NCBI RefSeq assembly: GCF_003217295.1
Contig: NZ_QJTJ01000002.1
Span: forward strand, 186,001-250,000
Source: Ureibacillus chungkukjangi
GTDB taxonomy: Bacteria > Bacillota > Bacilli > Bacillales_A > Planococcaceae
Length of the DNA stretch: 64,000 bases
Direction: 5' to 3'
Shown here piece by piece: positions 25,214-33,324 of the stretch. Under the pieces are notes generated by a model that saw nothing but the letters and a program-made list of their open reading frames with translations, was not told where the DNA came from and made no database searches. The position numbers and the translations under genes were made by a program. Position 1 is the stretch's first letter. Every line of letters starts with the position of its first letter.

Positions 25214-26182
25214 ATGAAGAAAAAAGGTGCAATATTAGGTACCCTGGTTCTTATTTTTACACTTGTGACGGCATCTTTTGTTGGGGCAAAGGCCTTGTAT
25301 GAATCAAAGACTGTACCTAAGGGAGAGAGACATCATATAACTGAAATTGTTAAGAACAATAGCAAATGGGAAAAGGTTGCTACAGGTAGTGGCTTTATGG
25401 AAGGGATTAATTTTGATCGTCAGGGCAATATCTGGATGGTCAGTCCTCCAACGGGCGAAATTTTTACGATTAAGAACGGTAAAGTTGTAACCGTTAACAA
25501 AACGCCTATGCCGATTGGTGCGAAGTTTCATAAAGACGGTCGCCTTTTTATAACGGATGGTACTGGGGAGCTCTATGCGTATAATCCGAAGACTAAAAAA
25601 CGTGAAACGATAGTGAATTCGTACAAAGGGAAGCCTTTAAATGGTTTAAATGATCTTGTCTTTGATGAAAAAGGTGGTATTTATTTTACCGAACCAATGG
25701 GCTCTAGTGCCACACACCCTACTGGACGTGTATTTTACCTTCCCCCGAACAGCAAAGAAGCAGTGCTATTTTCCGAAAATATAGCGTATCCAAACGGAAT
25801 CGCGCTTTCAGCTGATGGCCAGCGTGTATATATTTCGGAATTTAATAAAAATCAAATTCTTTCAGTCCCTTCTTTAAGTGCAGCTGATGCTCGTGAAACA
25901 CCCTTTGTTTTTGCACGGTTTGAAGGAGGCATTGGACCAGACGGCTTAACCGTTGACGCCGAAGGGAATCTTTATGTAGCTCATTTCCAAGCTGGCGAAA
26001 TTGTTGTAGTTGACTCCAGCGGCTTTGACTACGGTACAATCCGCCTTCCTGAAGACGCAGGCACCTTCGTAACGAATCTTGCCTTCCACGATGGCTATCT
26101 ATATATAACAGAATCCTTAAAAAATGAAGTTTGGCGCATTAAGGTTAATAATACCGGCCTTACACCGTTTGGATTGAAATAA
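25214..26182 (+). CDS. secreted SMP-30/gluconolactonase-like beta-propeller protein
   Basis: A 322-residue protein with an N-terminal signal peptide or anchor (residues about 5-26, ending near ASFVGAKA), so it acts outside the membrane. The rest is a six-bladed propeller of the SMP-30/strictosidine-synthase type: GFMEGINFDRQGNIWMVSP, LNGLNDLVFDEKGGIYFTEP, YPNGIALSADGQRVYISE and GGIGPDGLTVDAEGNLYVAH mark successive blades and supply likely calcium ligands (Asn and Asp). Possible activities are lactonase or other ester hydrolysis. A GGAGGAGG site precedes the ATG and a terminator follows, so it is monocistronic. Confidence 0.88.
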   Translation: MKKKGAILGTLVLIFTLVTASFVGAKALYESKTVPKGERHHITEIVKNNSKWEKVATGSGFMEGINFDRQGNIWMVSPPTGEIFTIKNGKVVTVNKTPMPIGAKFHKDGRLFITDGTGELYAYNPKTKKRETIVNSYKGKPLNGLNDLVFDEKGGIYFTEPMGSSATHPTGRVFYLPPNSKEAVLFSENIAYPNGIALSADGQRVYISEFNKNQILSVPSLSAADARETPFVFARFEGGIGPDGLTVDAEGNLYVAHFQAGEIVVVDSSGFDYGTIRLPEDAGTFVTNLAFHDGYLYITESLKNEVWRIKVNNTGLTPFGLK

Positions 26183-26196
26183 TATTTCTTATTGTA

Positions 26197-26238
26197 TCTG
26201 GAGCAACCGCAGCTTTTATGGGTTCTCCAGATTTTTTT
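26197..26238 (+). terminator. intrinsic terminator
   Basis: 7-bp stem TCTGGAG / CTCCAGA (26197-26203 / 26225-26231) followed by TTTTTTT, 14 bp after the propeller gene. Confidence 0.85.
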
Positions 26239-26302
26239 AAGTTGTGATTATTTTTAGTGCAACCATGCCTACATTAATTTGATTTAAATTCTTTTACAAA
26301 GT

Positions 26303-26493
26303 AAATAAGGGAAGATTTTTCGGTTATTTGTAGGTTCGGGCTGATTTCAGTGTAAATAAGAGGAAATTTTCCTTTTATCCATTGCAAAAACCCCTGTTTT
26401 TCACCTTTTCTGGGTCAATAGGAGGAATTTTTTCCGCTATTTATGCTATTTTCCTTTCTATTTTATAATTAACCGAAAATTTTCCTTTTATTT
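26303..26493. repeat. array of four AATAA-GGAAAATTTTCC-TTATT palindromes (copy A)
   Basis: Four diverged palindromes of about 25 bp, with centres at about 26316, 26367, 26429 and 26480 (spacing 51, 62, 51). Each has AATAA and TTATT outer arms and a GGAA/TTCC inner core. It occupies the gap between two convergent genes, inside both terminators. A second set with nearly identical spacing is at 57005-57193. Confidence 0.85.
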
Positions 26494-26563
26494 AACAGAT
26501 TCAGAGCTTAAATTACCGCTCCTGCCCCAACGATACCCATTCTCCTTTCCGATAGTACCCAAC

Positions 26564-26596
26564 AGAAAAAGCCCACACCTTTAAACCAAGGCATGG
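26564..26596 (-). terminator. probable intrinsic terminator (minus strand)
   Basis: 9-bp stem including G-U pairs (26573-26581 / 26588-26596), followed on the minus strand by GCTTTTTCTG; 64 bp after the stop of the gene at 26660. Confidence 0.65.
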
Positions 26597-26659
26597 ACTT
26601 CATCCGTTTGAGTAATTTATCATTTTATTTTTTGTTCTCCATTTTTCTTAGGTTTCCTT

Positions 26660-26932
26660 TTAGTTATAGGCCTGTAGCTCATAGGAAACTTTTAATCCAT
26701 CTTGTCTGTTTCTAAATGATAGGATTAGGGCGTCATTTGATAGTTGTTCGATACGCATGGTTGCTGGGTTGTTGATGATTGGGTCTAATCTTTCACTTGC
26801 CTGCGTTATGGCGTTATCAAGGTTGTCTGCATTTAGTTTTAGTTCAATTAGTTGAATCGGGACAAAAAATGGCCTGTCCACCTTGCCGAGCAGTACCTCG
26901 CTCTTATTTTCTATTAATTTTGCTACGTACAT
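26660..26932 (-). CDS. hypothetical protein
   Basis: A 90-residue soluble protein (YVAKLIENKSEVLLGKV at the N terminus, SNDALILSFRNRQDGLKVSYE near the end). An AGGAGGG site precedes the ATG, and a terminator follows, so it appears to be a real single gene. It shows no membrane segment or recognised motif. Function unknown. Confidence 0.6.
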   Translation of the reverse strand: MYVAKLIENKSEVLLGKVDRPFFVPIQLIELKLNADNLDNAITQASERLDPIINNPATMRIEQLSNDALILSFRNRQDGLKVSYELQAYN

Positions 26933-27002
26933 CGAGCTCCCTCCTTTTCTTCACCCTATGTGTTATTTATTCACGAGAATTCAGAATATAAACATATTCC
27001 AA

Positions 27003-27033
27003 TAAAAATGGCCTCCTTTTGAGTAAGGAGACC
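27003..27033 (-). terminator. intrinsic terminator of the two-component operon
   Basis: 9-bp stem with one G-U (27010-27018 / 27025-27033) followed on the minus strand by ATTTTTATT. Confidence 0.8.
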
Positions 27034-27072
27034 GCCTTTATTACGCTATTATTAGCACTTTATACTCAGAAC

Positions 27073-28398
27073 TCAATTTCCGGTTTTAGCCAACGGGACC
27101 TGCCCTTTAATCATTGCGCCACCCTCTGAGGCATTCCCTGCAACCAGTTCCCCGCCATGCTGTCGAATAACACGCTGTGAAATGGTTAGCCCTAATCCTG
27201 CCCCACCTGTTGAACGATTTCTTGATGCATCTCCCCTATATAATGGTTCGAACACTTTTGGTAGATCCTCTGAAGAAAAGCCCTCTCCTGTATCTTGAAT
27301 TGAGAATGTAACAAGCTCTTCAGCCTTATTGCATTTAATAATAATTTGCCCATCAGTAGATGTATGTCTGACCGCATTGTCGATTAAGTTATTCATGGCT
27401 CTTTCTAATAAATGTGGATCACCTTTCACCATGCATCCCTTTACCAAGCCTTCAGCGATAACCGTGATATTCTTTTCTAGAGCTTGTGGATTAAGACTTT
27501 CAATTGATTTCTTCAAAATATAGCTCAGGTCAACTATAATAGTGCTCAGCCCAGATTCTTGATACTCCGTCTTTGCAAACGCGAAAAGCTCCTCTACTAG
27601 TCGGTCCAATTGCGCTGACTTCTCTATACAAACTGCCAGATATTTCGCCTGTTTTTCAGGAGTACCTGCAATACCCTGCTTGAGCCCGTTTAAATAACCA
27701 CGCAAAGCAAAGAGAGGTGTCCGTAAATCATGTGCAACAGCAGCAATCACAAAACGTCGTTCATCCTCCAATTGGATTTGATTTTGAACGGATTTTTTTA
27801 AACTATCTACCATAATTCTAAATCCATTATGAACTTCGGCAATTTCAAAGATTCGAGAGGAAGGTAACTGGATATCCAAATCTCCTTCTGCAATTTGCCG
27901 CGCAGAGCTACCCATTTTCTCCAGAGGAAGGAGAATATATTTTCGAATGGCATAAGCAACGATCAAAAACGCCACTATAACCCCTATAATTATCGCTACG
28001 ATTTGAGTGGTTTTTGAATCAGCTTGATAGATTGCTACTCTTCCTAGTACCTGCCCGTCCTGTACAATCGAGAACTGCTCTTTTCTCGAATATGAAGGCT
28101 TGCGATTATCGTCTGTTTGTAAAATTACCTGACCCCCTTCTGTTAAAATTGATACTTCCATATTCATTTGTTCTAGCTGTTTTTTAAATTGATGCTGCCA
28201 ATCCGGATCAGTCCAATTATCAGCATTTTTTTCAATTAAATTCCTCGTAGCTTCCAAATCTATGTGCTGTGCTTCATTCATATCAAAATTGAAGGATTTG
28301 GTTTCAGCAAAATGTGCCCCTACATAAAATATCCAAGGGAAAAGTAGGAGGATAAATAAACAGAGAACGGTGAACTTACGAATTCGAATGGTTTTCAT
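27073..28398 (-). CDS. membrane sensor histidine kinase
   Basis: A 441-residue kinase from the ATG at 28398, which has AAGGAG 6 bp upstream inside the end of the regulator gene. Two membrane helices (about 9-30 and 132-153) flank a small extracytoplasmic sensor. HAMP follows (about 155-205), then the dimerisation domain with phospho-accepting His223 in AVAHDLRTPL. The ATPase domain has N-box NLIDNAVRHT, G1 IQDTGEGF and G2 GGAGLGLTISQRV. It pairs with the response regulator whose stop lies 1 bp before this start, so translation is coupled. Signal unknown. Confidence 0.95.
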   Translation of the reverse strand: MKTIRIRKFTVLCLFILLLFPWIFYVGAHFAETKSFNFDMNEAQHIDLEATRNLIEKNADNWTDPDWQHQFKKQLEQMNMEVSILTEGGQVILQTDDNRKPSYSRKEQFSIVQDGQVLGRVAIYQADSKTTQIVAIIIGVIVAFLIVAYAIRKYILLPLEKMGSSARQIAEGDLDIQLPSSRIFEIAEVHNGFRIMVDSLKKSVQNQIQLEDERRFVIAAVAHDLRTPLFALRGYLNGLKQGIAGTPEKQAKYLAVCIEKSAQLDRLVEELFAFAKTEYQESGLSTIIVDLSYILKKSIESLNPQALEKNITVIAEGLVKGCMVKGDPHLLERAMNNLIDNAVRHTSTDGQIIIKCNKAEELVTFSIQDTGEGFSSEDLPKVFEPLYRGDASRNRSTGGAGLGLTISQRVIRQHGGELVAGNASEGGAMIKGQVPLAKTGN

Positions 28399-28399
28399 C

Positions 28400-29086
28400 T
28401 TATTCTCCTTTAAAACGATAGCCAACACCCCATACGTTCACTATCAATTGCGGATCATTGGGATCAGCTTCAATTTTCTCCCTTAGCCTGCTTAGATGGA
28501 CACGAATGGTATGCTTGTCACCGATTCCTTCCCAAAACTTTTCAAGTAATTGGTCATATGTAAAAACTTGCTTAGGATGTTTTGCAAACAATAGCAACAA
28601 TTCGTACTCTTTTGGGGTAAGTGAGATGGACTGTCCTTCTATAAGCACTTCCCTTGTAGTTAAATTCAGCTCAAGCCGCCCGTAATCCAGCACCTTACTT
28701 TGTGGGGGCTGCAAGGTACTGGAACGCCGTAATACCGCCTTTACTCTTGCTACAATTTCTCCTGGCGATGCGGTTTTGACAATATAATCATCTCCTCCAA
28801 GTGCTAGGCCTCGAATCTTGTCCACATCATCACTTAAAGCACTCAAAAACAGGATCGGCACATTGTTTGTCATGCGAATTTGTCGACATAGCTCAAACCC
28901 GTTTTGTCCTGGCATCATAATATCAAGCACGATGCAATCTATTGTATTTTTATTTAACTCGGCAAGAGCCTCGGTAGTATTAAAAGCTGTTTTCACAGAA
29001 AAGCCATCATTCTCTAAAAAATCCTTCAATAATTCCACAATGCTAATGTCATCATCCACAACTAGAATCGTATGTACTTCCTTCAC
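28400..29086 (-). CDS. OmpR/PhoB-family response regulator
   Basis: A 228-residue regulator. The receiver domain has the acidic pocket VVDDD at 9-13, phospho-accepting Asp55 in IVLDIMMPGQNG, and the conserved Lys of DYIVKTASP near 103. The C-terminal winged-helix DNA-binding domain (about 130-228) ends in HTIRVHLSRLREKIEADP and VWGVGYRF. It is the first gene of a two-gene operon with the sensor kinase. Target genes are unknown. The DJ-1-like gene is divergent, 210 bp away, and could be one. Confidence 0.96.
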   Translation of the reverse strand: MKEVHTILVVDDDISIVELLKDFLENDGFSVKTAFNTTEALAELNKNTIDCIVLDIMMPGQNGFELCRQIRMTNNVPILFLSALSDDVDKIRGLALGGDDYIVKTASPGEIVARVKAVLRRSSTLQPPQSKVLDYGRLELNLTTREVLIEGQSISLTPKEYELLLLFAKHPKQVFTYDQLLEKFWEGIGDKHTIRVHLSRLREKIEADPNDPQLIVNVWGVGYRFKGE

Positions 29087-29296
29087 GAAAATCCCACCCT
29101 TCTTTAGATGATTCTCTTTAAAAATTTCAACCTTAGTTTATCATTTTTTCATTCAAGTTAACGGTGAATAATGGATTGTGATACTTTTGTGATTGTTTTG
29201 TACCACCCTTTGAGATATTAAAGGGGTATTCTTTCATTAATAGAGTGATCATTAGGTTTCACCCCACTGTTAAAAAGCTTAGATGGAGGAGTAAAA

Positions 29297-30301
29297 ATGC
29301 ACATCCAAATAGTATTGTTTGACGGATTTGATTTATTAGATGCCATTGCACCTTATGAGGTGTTTACTGCAGCTGCCATGTATACAAATGAGGCAATTAC
29401 CGTTAGGCTCGTGTCTGCTGAAGGTGCACGAATGGTGCCTAGTGGCGTAAATGATTTAAAAATACAAGCAAGTGAAAAACTCGACCTTAACTGCAAAGGC
29501 ATCATTCTTGTTCCAGGTGCCTCAGGTTCTGTTGATGGCAACGGACCAGATTCGGTACCTGTGAAGCTAAAAAATGCAACCGAAACGGAATTAAGTAATC
29601 TGTTAAAAGAAGCCCTTCAAAAGCCCGATATATTACTTTCAACTGTGTGCGGCGGTTCTCTCATTCTAGCAATGGATGGTTTATTAGAAGGACGTCATGC
29701 TGTGACACATCATATGGGGATGGGGCTATTGAGTGCCACAAATGCTATTCCTATTCAGGCTCGAATTGTCGATGATGGTGATCTTGTAACGGGTGGCGGT
29801 GTAACATCAGGACTTGATGTTGCCCTGTATTTAGTTGAACGAGAATTAGGTCCTCGTATAGCACATGAAGTAGAAAAGCTATTTGAATACGAACGTAGAG
29901 GCACTGTTTGGAAGGCTGAAGGAAGCGTGCCAAAAGAAGCACATCAAGAAGTGCCAGAGGAAGAGTCAAGCAATGCTAGCATGGTGCAAACTGATAGGAT
30001 TGTTGATGTTCTAGGTAAATGGGATACGACCATTGCTACTCCTATCGGAAAACTTTCCGTTTTACTTGATTTAGCCTCTGCGGATGGACGAATTGTAGGA
30101 ACTGCTACGCAAGGAAACGAAATTGTTCCGTTAAATCATCCGGTTCAAGAAGGAAATCAATTAAAATGGTCCATGAAGGTAACTAAGCCTATGCGTCTAA
30201 CTTTAAAATTTACAGTTTATGTAGACGGGAATAACATGACTGGTGAAGCAAAGGCTGGTATGCTTCCTGCCTCAAAATTAAGTGGCCATCGCTTATTATA
30301 G
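29297..30301 (+). CDS. DJ-1/PfpI-family protein with extra C-terminal beta domain
   Basis: A 334-residue protein. The N-terminal 190 residues are a DJ-1/PfpI (class I glutamine-amidotransferase-like) domain like isonitrile hydratase and the front part of AraC-type GATase regulators: FDGFDLLDAIAPYEVF, then the nucleophile elbow STVCGGSLIL with Cys118. The C-terminal 100 residues (about 232-334) form a separate beta-rich unit (GKWDTTIATPIGKLSVLLDL, FTVYVDGNNMTGEAKAG) rather than a helix-turn-helix. The activity and role of the extra domain are unknown. A GGAGGAG site precedes the ATG. Confidence 0.82.
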   Translation: MHIQIVLFDGFDLLDAIAPYEVFTAAAMYTNEAITVRLVSAEGARMVPSGVNDLKIQASEKLDLNCKGIILVPGASGSVDGNGPDSVPVKLKNATETELSNLLKEALQKPDILLSTVCGGSLILAMDGLLEGRHAVTHHMGMGLLSATNAIPIQARIVDDGDLVTGGGVTSGLDVALYLVERELGPRIAHEVEKLFEYERRGTVWKAEGSVPKEAHQEVPEEESSNASMVQTDRIVDVLGKWDTTIATPIGKLSVLLDLASADGRIVGTATQGNEIVPLNHPVQEGNQLKWSMKVTKPMRLTLKFTVYVDGNNMTGEAKAGMLPASKLSGHRLL

Positions 30302-30372
30302 ATAGGATAAAGGCTACATTTATAAGAGCAATGCAGCTTCTTTCCCTAAGTATTATTGGAGGATTTCACTTT

Positions 30373-30987
30373 ATGAAACAAAAAATAGGAATTATACTAT
30401 TAGTTTTTTCAATGATGTGGGTATTACACACATTTTCAAAGAATTATATAGTGGACCCTTCCTTTGAAAAATTTATTTCTAGGAAGGACCAAATTCTTAC
30501 AGATGAACGTTTATGGATTTTGATGATTCGTATTCATATCTTACTTGCGATTATTTCGCTTATTACCGGGCCACTAGGAATTATTAAAGCACTTCGTGAT
30601 AAATCAAGAAGCTTTCACCGATGGAACGGGAGATTATATGTATTGTCCATCCTTTTAAATTTCATTCCAGGTGTCTATGTCTCGTTCTTTGCAACGGGAG
30701 GATGGATAAGTGTTATAGGGTTTCTTATTTTAAATACATTATGGCTAGGAACAACACTTCTCGGCTTTTACTATATTAAAAGAAAAAAAGTTATATTGCA
30801 TAGCCAATGGATTACCAGGAGTTTCTTTCTTTCCTTTGCCAATATGATGATTTATATAATTGTAGTTATTGCACATAACCTCATGAATTTTACTTATGAA
30901 AATTCATACACAATAGCAGTCTGGCTAAGCTGGTCTCTTAATCTACTTGTAGCAGAATTAATGATTCGTAAGAAAGTATTTATTTAA
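30373..30987 (+). CDS. DUF2306-family membrane protein
   Basis: A 204-residue polytopic membrane protein from the ATG at 30373 with GGAGG 9 bp upstream; a longer frame adds 14 unlikely residues. About six hydrophobic segments are visible. The family pattern includes RIHILLAIISLITGPLGI and SFHRWNGRLYVLS, then LHSQWITRSFFLSFAN. The conserved histidines (HRWNGR, HSQW) may bind a cofactor or metal. Function is unknown. It follows the DJ-1-like gene by 71 bp and may be cotranscribed. Confidence 0.8.
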   Translation: MKQKIGIILLVFSMMWVLHTFSKNYIVDPSFEKFISRKDQILTDERLWILMIRIHILLAIISLITGPLGIIKALRDKSRSFHRWNGRLYVLSILLNFIPGVYVSFFATGGWISVIGFLILNTLWLGTTLLGFYYIKRKKVILHSQWITRSFFLSFANMMIYIIVVIAHNLMNFTYENSYTIAVWLSWSLNLLVAELMIRKKVFI

Positions 30988-31015
30988 ACCTGTCAGATAT
31001 ATAGAAGTTCCTGCA

Positions 31016-31052
31016 AGAAAAAAAAGGCTTAATTGTGTAAGCCTTTTTTTCT
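31016..31052. terminator. strong bidirectional terminator
   Basis: An 11-bp stem (31021-31031 / 31038-31048) with A-run and T-run flanks, between the convergent DUF2306 gene and the ketopantoate reductase gene. Confidence 0.92.
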
Positions 31053-31066
31053 ATTTAAAGATTGCT

Positions 31067-31996
31067 TCAGTTTTTCACTCTGCCCAATTCATAAGGCTTC
31101 AGGATGCCATAAAGCGTCTCGATAACCGGAATCGAGACATCATGCTTTGTAGCCAACCGCAGTGCCGCACCCTGCAAATGCTCGAGTTCGATTGGGAGAC
31201 CCTTTCTTAGATCTTGATGCATGGAGGACGTTGCCTCTTTTTTGAAGCCAAGTAGCATATTTACTACACCTTCTACTTCACCATCTGTTAGATGAACCCC
31301 CTCTTTTTCGGCAAGCAAGCTCATTTCTTGGATGACGTTTTTAGCAACCTTAAGAGTCGCAGGTGTTTCTGAGATAAAGCCTGATGGTAATTGCATTGCT
31401 GAAGTGATACCAGAGAGCGCTGTAATGAATGCATACTTAATCCAGAGGTGTTTTAGGATGTTTTCTTCTCTTATGAAATTGGATTTCAGCTGCTGTTGGA
31501 TTTCTTCGATTTCACTGCATAGTTGCGTTTGTTCACTGTGAAGCGCTCCGTATTTTAAAATACTGGTTGGATTCGTATGCTCGACATGACCTTGTTCGTT
31601 TAAGGTTGCAACGATTGTAGCAAGTCCGCCCATTACCTTTTCTTCACCAACTGCCTGCTGGAGCCTTTCGATATGCTCGATTCCATTTAGTAAAGGCAGA
31701 ACGACAGCACCAGTTTGCTGTGCAATCGTTTGAATTTGCGGAATAACTGAATCGAGATGATAGCCTTTGACAGTGAGTATAATTAAATCTGCATTTTTCA
31801 CTTGTTCAGGTGACGTATAAGTTGTGATGTCTTTCCTTTCAAAGTCACCCTCTGGACTGCTGATTTTCAGCCCTTCATTTTTCAGCTGCTGTGCACGTTT
31901 TTCTCTCACAAAAAAAGAAACATTTTGACCGACCTCAAGCAGCCTTCCCCCAAAGTAAAGCCCTAGCGCTCCCGCACCGAATACTACAATATTCAT
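31067..31996 (-). CDS. panE: 2-dehydropantoate 2-reductase family enzyme
   Basis: A 309-residue NADPH-dependent reductase. The Rossmann motif GAGALGLYFGGRL is at residues 7-19. The ApbA/PanE core follows with LTVKGYHL and VVLPLLNGIEHIERL, and the C-terminal domain has KHLWIKYAFITALSGITSAM (catalytic Lys region) and SSMHQDLRKGLPIELEHLQGA. The product would convert ketopantoate to pantoate for CoA synthesis. No pantothenate genes are adjacent, and paralogues of broader substrate range exist, so the symbol is tentative. Confidence 0.85.
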   Translation of the reverse strand: MNIVVFGAGALGLYFGGRLLEVGQNVSFFVREKRAQQLKNEGLKISSPEGDFERKDITTYTSPEQVKNADLIILTVKGYHLDSVIPQIQTIAQQTGAVVLPLLNGIEHIERLQQAVGEEKVMGGLATIVATLNEQGHVEHTNPTSILKYGALHSEQTQLCSEIEEIQQQLKSNFIREENILKHLWIKYAFITALSGITSAMQLPSGFISETPATLKVAKNVIQEMSLLAEKEGVHLTDGEVEGVVNMLLGFKKEATSSMHQDLRKGLPIELEHLQGAALRLATKHDVSIPVIETLYGILKPYELGRVKN

Positions 31997-32104
31997 AAAA
32001 CAGCCTCCATCCCCGAAAAATTACTAGATTGTTGATATTACTAAATATACCATATTTGAGCTGGCATCGGCTTATAACTTTCTGTTTTTTCAGATAACAT
32101 TGGT

Positions 32105-32205
32105 TTGGCGGATATAATGTACAACTCGGCGGATATTCTCGAAAAAGTGGCGGAAATATTAGAAAAACTGGCGGATAAAGTACCAATTTTGGCGGATAAA
32201 ATCCA
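32105..32205. repeat. five-unit GGCGGATA array, exact 21-bp period
   Basis: GGCGGA begins at 32107, 32128, 32149, 32170 and 32191, spaced exactly 21 bp. Units share GGCGGATA or a variant followed by A/T-rich variable bases. The array lies between the divergent panE and DDAH-family genes, where it would overlap or sit beside their promoters. On the minus strand the 21-bp period gives an apparent YPP heptad repeat, which I regard as chance. Confidence 0.9.
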
Positions 32206-32254
32206 CTAACAATAGGAGAAACTAATACAAAGTAAAGGAATAGGATGGGGATTA

Positions 32255-33109
32255 ATGAAGGAACATACAAACACAAACAAAGTTTTTTGTAGGAGTGAGT
32301 ATGACACATTAAAACGGGTAGTTCTTTGTCAGCCTCAATATATGACGATTCGGCAGGTCATCAATAGCACGCAGGAGCATTTTAAGAAGCAAGGGCTTCA
32401 TATCGAACGTGCCCTGCAGCAGCACGAAGAGTTTGTAAATACGCTTAAGAAATATGATATCGACGTTGTATTTTTACCGTATCATAAAAAATATCCTGAG
32501 CAGGTTTTTACAAGGGATATTGGCTTTACAATCGGCGAAACTATTTTTGTGGCGAATATGGCTACAGATGCTCGTTCTGGTGAGGAAAATGTTTTGAAGC
32601 AGTGGCTGGAGGATGAAGAAATCTCCTATTTCAACCTGGTGAAGGAAAAAATTGAAGGCGGCGATGTGATTATTGACCAGGATACCGTTTATGTTGGTCT
32701 AAGTAGCCGTACAACCCAAAAAGTGGCGGATCACCTGCAGCGCCTATATAGTAATTTGAATGTTATTACGATTCCATTTAAGGAGAAATATTTGCATCTA
32801 GACTGTGTCTTTAATGTCGTCTCGCCTGATGTGGCAATAATTTATCCGGACGGTTTGACAAAAAAAGAAATCGACCTCTTCGCTTCACGCTATGATTTGA
32901 TTACCGTTTCAGAGCTGGAGCAATTTCAACTTGGCACCAATGTGCTAAGTATCGGCAACAAACGTATCATCAGCCTGCCGATAAATAACAATGTTAACGA
33001 CCAACTTCGCAAACGAGGCTTTGAGGTCATCGAAATCGACTTTTCCGAAATCATCAAATCCGGCGGCTCCTTCCGCTGCTGTACCTTACCATTATTGCGA
33101 GAAAACTAA
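32255..33109 (+). CDS. dimethylarginine dimethylaminohydrolase / amidinotransferase family protein
   Basis: A 284-residue guanidino-group-modifying enzyme (pentein fold) similar to Bacillus YkgA. Markers are VVLCQPQYM near the N terminus, VFTRDIGFTIG, the substrate-binding KIEGGDVII, a likely catalytic His in KYLHLDCVF, and the C-terminal GGSFRCCTLPL with the nucleophile probably Cys275. Possible reactions are hydrolysis of methylarginine or arginine-like substrates. The start follows a GGGG stretch with imperfect ribosome-site spacing. It is divergent from panE across a 21-bp repeat array. Confidence 0.87.
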   Translation: MKEHTNTNKVFCRSEYDTLKRVVLCQPQYMTIRQVINSTQEHFKKQGLHIERALQQHEEFVNTLKKYDIDVVFLPYHKKYPEQVFTRDIGFTIGETIFVANMATDARSGEENVLKQWLEDEEISYFNLVKEKIEGGDVIIDQDTVYVGLSSRTTQKVADHLQRLYSNLNVITIPFKEKYLHLDCVFNVVSPDVAIIYPDGLTKKEIDLFASRYDLITVSELEQFQLGTNVLSIGNKRIISLPINNNVNDQLRKRGFEVIEIDFSEIIKSGGSFRCCTLPLLREN

Positions 33110-33114
33110 AAAAC

Positions 33115-33160
33115 AGGCCAGGCCCACACCTAAAAGAGCAAGTGTGAACCTGGCCTTCCA
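33115..33160 (+). terminator. probable terminator after the DDAH-family gene
   Basis: 8-bp stem AGGCCAGG / CCTGGCCT (33115-33122 / 33149-33156) with an inner CACAC / GTGTG pairing, then TCCATTATT. The T-run is weak. Confidence 0.6.
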
Positions 33161-33212
33161 TTATTCTGAATTGTTCTAGAATTGTGTGTGTACCTGGCAC
33201 CCGTACTATTCA

Positions 33213-33245
33213 GAATTGTTTATGTACCTGGTACATAAACAATTC
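33213..33245. repeat. 33-bp palindrome, dispersed family, copy 1
   Basis: Arms GAATTGTTTATGTACC and its perfect reverse complement flank a single central T. A partial copy with GTACCTGGCAC lies at about 33183-33200. It is downstream of the DDAH-family gene. Other copies are at 34773 and 36072. Confidence 0.85.
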
Positions 33246-33324
33246 TATTTTTCTATGATTAATCACATTCATTTTGGGTATGTAGAGGTTAACCTACGTG
33301 CAATTGATGAGGATGTGTTGATGT

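Noticed and set aside
31935-32309. Minus-strand frame with a YPP heptad repeat over the 21-bp array
   Set aside because: It overlaps the panE start and the DDAH-family start, has no ribosome site, and the heptad is explained by the DNA period. Kept as a caveat in the array finding.
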